A model generated the notes under the pieces. That model was not told the DNA's origin. It ran no database searches and saw nothing but the letters and a program-made list of their open reading frames with translations. A stretch of 41,696 bases of DNA from Puniceicoccales bacterium. GTDB taxonomy: Bacteria; Verrucomicrobiota; Verrucomicrobiia; Opitutales; JAIRKQ01. Both the position numbers and the translations under genes were made by a program. Shown piece after piece: positions 39,159-41,696 of this stretch. Position 1 is the stretch's first letter, and every line of letters begins with the position of its first letter. The stretch spans positions 1-41,696 of the forward strand of contig JAIRMM010000020.1 of NCBI GenBank assembly GCA_031258695.1, in the 5' to 3' direction.

Positions 39159-40349
39159 TCAGGCTATTACTTCCGTGATGCGTCCTGCCCCTATGGTACG
39201 ACCCCCTTCGCGGATAGCAAAACGTTGTCCTTTTTCCATGGCTATCTGTTTCTGCAGCAGCAATTCTATGCTCAAATTATCCCCTGGCATTACCATTTCC
39301 CTACCTTCCGGCAAATTAACAATACCCGTAACATCAGCCGTTCCAAAGTAAAACTGCGGACGGTATCCATTGAAGAATGGAGTATGGCGTCCCCCTTCAT
39401 CTTTGGTTAGAACATATATTTCAGCCTTTGCCTTTGTATGGGGGTGAATTGATCCAATCTTGGCCAATACCTGCCCCCGCTCGACACCATCTTTGTCAAT
39501 GCCGCGCAGAAGTATCCCAACATTGTCACCGGCTTGACCCCTATCCAACAGCTTGCGAAACATTTCGATTCCCGTGCATGTGGTTTTTACCGTATCGCGC
39601 AACCCAACAATTTCGACTTCCTCTCCGACCCTGACGGATCCACGTTCAATGCGACCCGTCGCAACGGTTCCCCTTCCCGTAATCGAGAAGACGTCTTCAA
39701 TGGCCATTAGAAATGGCATATCCACGTTCCTGACGGGTTCTGGGATATCATTGTCGATTGCATTCAGTAACTCGCCAATGGACTTAACACCTTCCGATTT
39801 ACCCTCCAGTGCCGCCAGAGCAGATCCACGAATAACGGTAACCTTATCGCCGGGATATTCGTATTTATTCAAAAGCTCGCGAACTTCCATCTCGACCAGA
39901 TCAAGCAACTCCGGATCATCCAAAAGGTCAACCTTATTTAAAAATACGACCAGGTTTGGAACTCCCACTTGGCGCGCAAGCAATATGTGTTCGCGGGTTT
40001 GAGGCATGGGGCCATCGTAGGCACTGACGACCAAAATTGCTCCATCCATTTGGGCAGCTCCGGTAATCATGTTCTTGACGAAATCGGCATGTCCCGGACA
40101 GTCGACGTGGGCATAGTGGCGAAGTTCCGTCTGATACTCGACGTGGGATACGGCAATCGTTACAGTTTTGGTAGAATCACGGACCGTTCCGCCTTTGGTA
40201 ACATCAGCGTAGGATTTGAATTCGGCCAACTTCTTGTCCGATTGCACTTTTAATATAGCCGTTGTCAACGTTGACTTTCCATGGTCAACGTGCCCTATGG
40301 TTCCAACATTTACGTGTGGCTTATTCCGTTCGAAGGTTTCTTTTGCCAT
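39159..40349 (-). CDS. tuf: Elongation factor Tu
   Basis: EF-Tu delivers aminoacyl-tRNA to the ribosome using GTP. The 396-aa protein is full length. G-domain motifs are GHVDHGKST (P-loop, near residue 18), [16 protein letters not shown] and NKVD, and the effector threonine lies in the [14 protein letters not shown] region. In E. coli EF-Tu that segment reads RGITINTS, so this switch I sequence ([10 protein letters not shown]) departs from it. Domain 2 and 3 motifs such as [13 protein letters not shown] and the [14 protein letters not shown] stretch are conserved. Confidence 0.97.
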   Translation of the reverse strand: MAKETFERNKPHVNVGTIGHVDHGKSTLTTAILKVQSDKKLAEFKSYADVTKGGTVRDSTKTVTIAVSHVEYQTELRHYAHVDCPGHADFVKNMITGAAQMDGAILVVSAYDGPMPQTREHILLARQVGVPNLVVFLNKVDLLDDPELLDLVEMEVRELLNKYEYPGDKVTVIRGSALAALEGKSEGVKSIGELLNAIDNDIPEPVRNVDMPFLMAIEDVFSITGRGTVATGRIERGSVRVGEEVEIVGLRDTVKTTCTGIEMFRKLLDRGQAGDNVGILLRGIDKDGVERGQVLAKIGSIHPHTKAKAEIYVLTKDEGGRHTPFFNGYRPQFYFGTADVTGIVNLPEGREMVMPGDNLSIELLLQKQIAMEKGQRFAIREGGRTIGAGRITEVIA

Positions 40350-40394
40350 TTTGTTTCCTTTTTTATTTATATATAAAATTTAAATTTTAAACTC

Positions 40395-40470
<76 letters not shown>

Positions 40471-41244
40471 GCCCGCCATTGACAACGCCACGACGGCGTG
40501 TACGTTACCTAAGACCGATTATCCGCAATTTGCAAGGTCACGGACAAACGTCAATATTTATTTTTACCCTTTAATAATTTTCCAATTTAACAAAGCCATT
40601 GCATGGCACCATTGGCCGCTCTGCAAAGAAAAAAATACGTTCCCGCTGATTTTTTGTAAAAAATTTTCCATCCACCATCTCCGTTTCCAATTCGACCATT
40701 TTTTATCCCCGGAAGAAATTTGAAAGAGAAGTGCAAAGGCCGCCAGAGGCAGACATCATAGCCTCATAAAAAGAGGATTGGCGAATAGAAAAAGGAGAAA
40801 GAAATTCAGGGGACAGGGGATGGAACTGATAAAAGAAGAAGCCTTTGGAAGATAAAACTTTCTTTCCCAAAGTCGCGAAGGAAATTTCAAAGGGACGAGG
40901 GAAGGGGGATGGATTAAGGCAACGATATGCCGAAGGAGTACAATCCTTCCAGAGCATTTCGCAACCTCCTCCGGTGGAACACGGAGGAGTTTTTGCCAAA
41001 CTTTTACGGAAACTGGCCCGGTAAAAGATGGAGGATTTTGGTGATGGGCGCGATCCATTTAAAAGTTCACGGGACGACGGAAACCTGATTTTTTTGTGGA
41101 ATTTATGGGTCCCAACCCAGGGGAATGCTATAACTTTGCCAGCTTTTTTGTTTTTCGTAAAAAGTAAAAATATTTACAAAAAAGACTCGCAATGGAAAGA
41201 TTTATTGTGTAAGGGTTATATATAATAACCAATGAAAGGATGGT
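40471..41244. other. Gene-poor region between tRNA-Thr and the terminal partial gene
   Basis: About 770 bp. Two overlapping minus-strand frames of about 100 codons exist near 40703-41058, but neither resembles a known protein and both look like chance. It should hold the divergent promoters for the tRNA-Thr/tuf unit and for the terminal gene. The last 80 bp are AT-rich, with a palindrome at 41214-41230. Confidence 0.5.
41214..41230 (+). promoter_or_regulatory. AT-rich inverted repeat with -10-like box before the terminal gene
   Basis: GGTTAT (41214-41219) and ATAACC (41225-41230) form a 6-bp inverted repeat. TATAAT at 41221-41226 matches the -10 consensus within it. No good -35 box stands at 16-18 bp. 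An operator overlapping a promoter is possible. Confidence 0.35.
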
Positions 41245-41696
41245 ATGGATGGAACTAATATCACAACAACTTATGGGGTGTACGGTGGAGAGAAAATGTC
41301 ACCCCTGGGAAATGCAAAACAAGCGGATGCAACGAATTTGCACGGTCCCGGAAATGGCCTAGATTCTCAGCCAGGAGCTACGACCGGACATTCGGCAAAA
41401 CCCCCATCCGAAGATCCAAAAGCTTTCATAGGTGGGATACTTAGGGATGATTGGTCCGGTGTATTACGACTAAAATCACTGCGGCGGGCCGGCAGACTGC
41501 CATTTAAAAAAGAGGAAATGTCTTCCAAGGAGATATTGGATATGACGGCGGTGTTGGAATACGATCCATTTGGTGTGGAAATTTTTAAACTGCTGGTGTT
41601 AGGTGAAAATCCAAAGATAGATCTAGGGCGCCTGTCGGCGGAAGACTCTCATGTTTTTGCGGATAAACTACTCGAGCAAGGTTTGGGAGGCATGGA
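41245..41696 (+). CDS. Unknown protein, 3' end outside the window
   Basis: The first 150 codons of a gene I do not recognise. ATG 41245 is preceded by AAAGGA four bases upstream, and the frame stays open to the window edge. Residues 1-55 are rich in Gly, Thr, Ser, Asn and Pro with few bulky residues and look unstructured. From about residue 58 the protein becomes helical and charged (PKAFIGGILRDDWSG, LKSLRRAGRLPFKKEEMSS, EILDMTAVLEYDPFG). There is no Sec signal peptide or transmembrane segment. A disordered polar N-terminus followed by a folded part is the layout of many type III secretion substrates, and a type III secretin is encoded in this window. That is only a suggestion. Confidence 0.6.
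   Translation, partial: MDGTNITTTYGVYGGEKMSPLGNAKQADATNLHGPGNGLDSQPGATTGHSAKPPSEDPKAFIGGILRDDWSGVLRLKSLRRAGRLPFKKEEMSSKEILDMTAVLEYDPFGVEIFKLLVLGENPKIDLGRLSAEDSHVFADKLLEQGLGGM

Noticed and set aside
40703..41058. Two overlapping minus-strand frames of about 100 codons
   Set aside because: Compositionally odd, no recognisable motif, overlapping in different frames, no ribosome site; most likely chance.

Overview
The window is 41.7 kb of densely coded, mid-G+C bacterial chromosome. It reads as a Gram-negative member of the PVC group, most likely Verrucomicrobiota. The supports are the run tRNA-Thr, tuf, tRNA-Trp, secE, nusG, rplKAJL, rpoBC; a one-chain class II glycyl-tRNA synthetase; LPS genes (kdsA, and an LpxL-like acyltransferase fused to a heptosyltransferase); and a type III secretion secretin. 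The phylum is an inference, because there is no 16S gene here. The secretin and its chaperone suggest a lineage that interacts with eukaryotic hosts.

Layout. At 1-2.3 kb are the 3' part of a phosphohexomutase and kdsA (+ strand). At 2.3-8.0 kb is a minus-strand run: a UvrD-like helicase, the RNA ligase RtcB, and a chimeric glycosyltransferase of mixed base composition flanked by short similar direct repeats. At 8.1-10.5 kb are a Pal-like lipoprotein, pssA and prmC (+). At 10.5-13.0 kb are yidC and yebC, overlapping on the minus strand. The 13.0-13.9 kb stretch has no convincing gene. At 13.9-17.9 kb (+) come glyS, a CesT-like chaperone and the secretin sctC. Then follow tig (-), a GspE/PilB-type ATPase, tRNA-Gly and an M24 peptidase (+), a Ca2+/cation antiporter (-), sufC-sufB (+), and the acyltransferase-heptosyltransferase fusion (-). 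From 27.9 to 40.5 kb is the minus-strand transcription/translation block, transcribed from tRNA-Thr toward rpoC. A gene-poor 0.77 kb stretch leads to a partial unknown gene that runs off the right edge.

The genes cover envelope building (kdsA, acyltransferase-heptosyltransferase, pssA, yidC, Pal), protein export (secE, yidC, tig, sctC, GspE-like ATPase), Fe-S assembly (sufBC) and the core expression machinery.

The points most worth a second look are: the three-part glycosyltransferase chimera and its sharp composition change; the secretin/chaperone pair isolated from the rest of its system; the LpxL-GT9 fusion; an RpoC that has lost all four cysteines of the second zinc site; and the partial terminal gene, which could encode a secreted protein. 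No CRISPR array, prophage or intact insertion sequence was seen.
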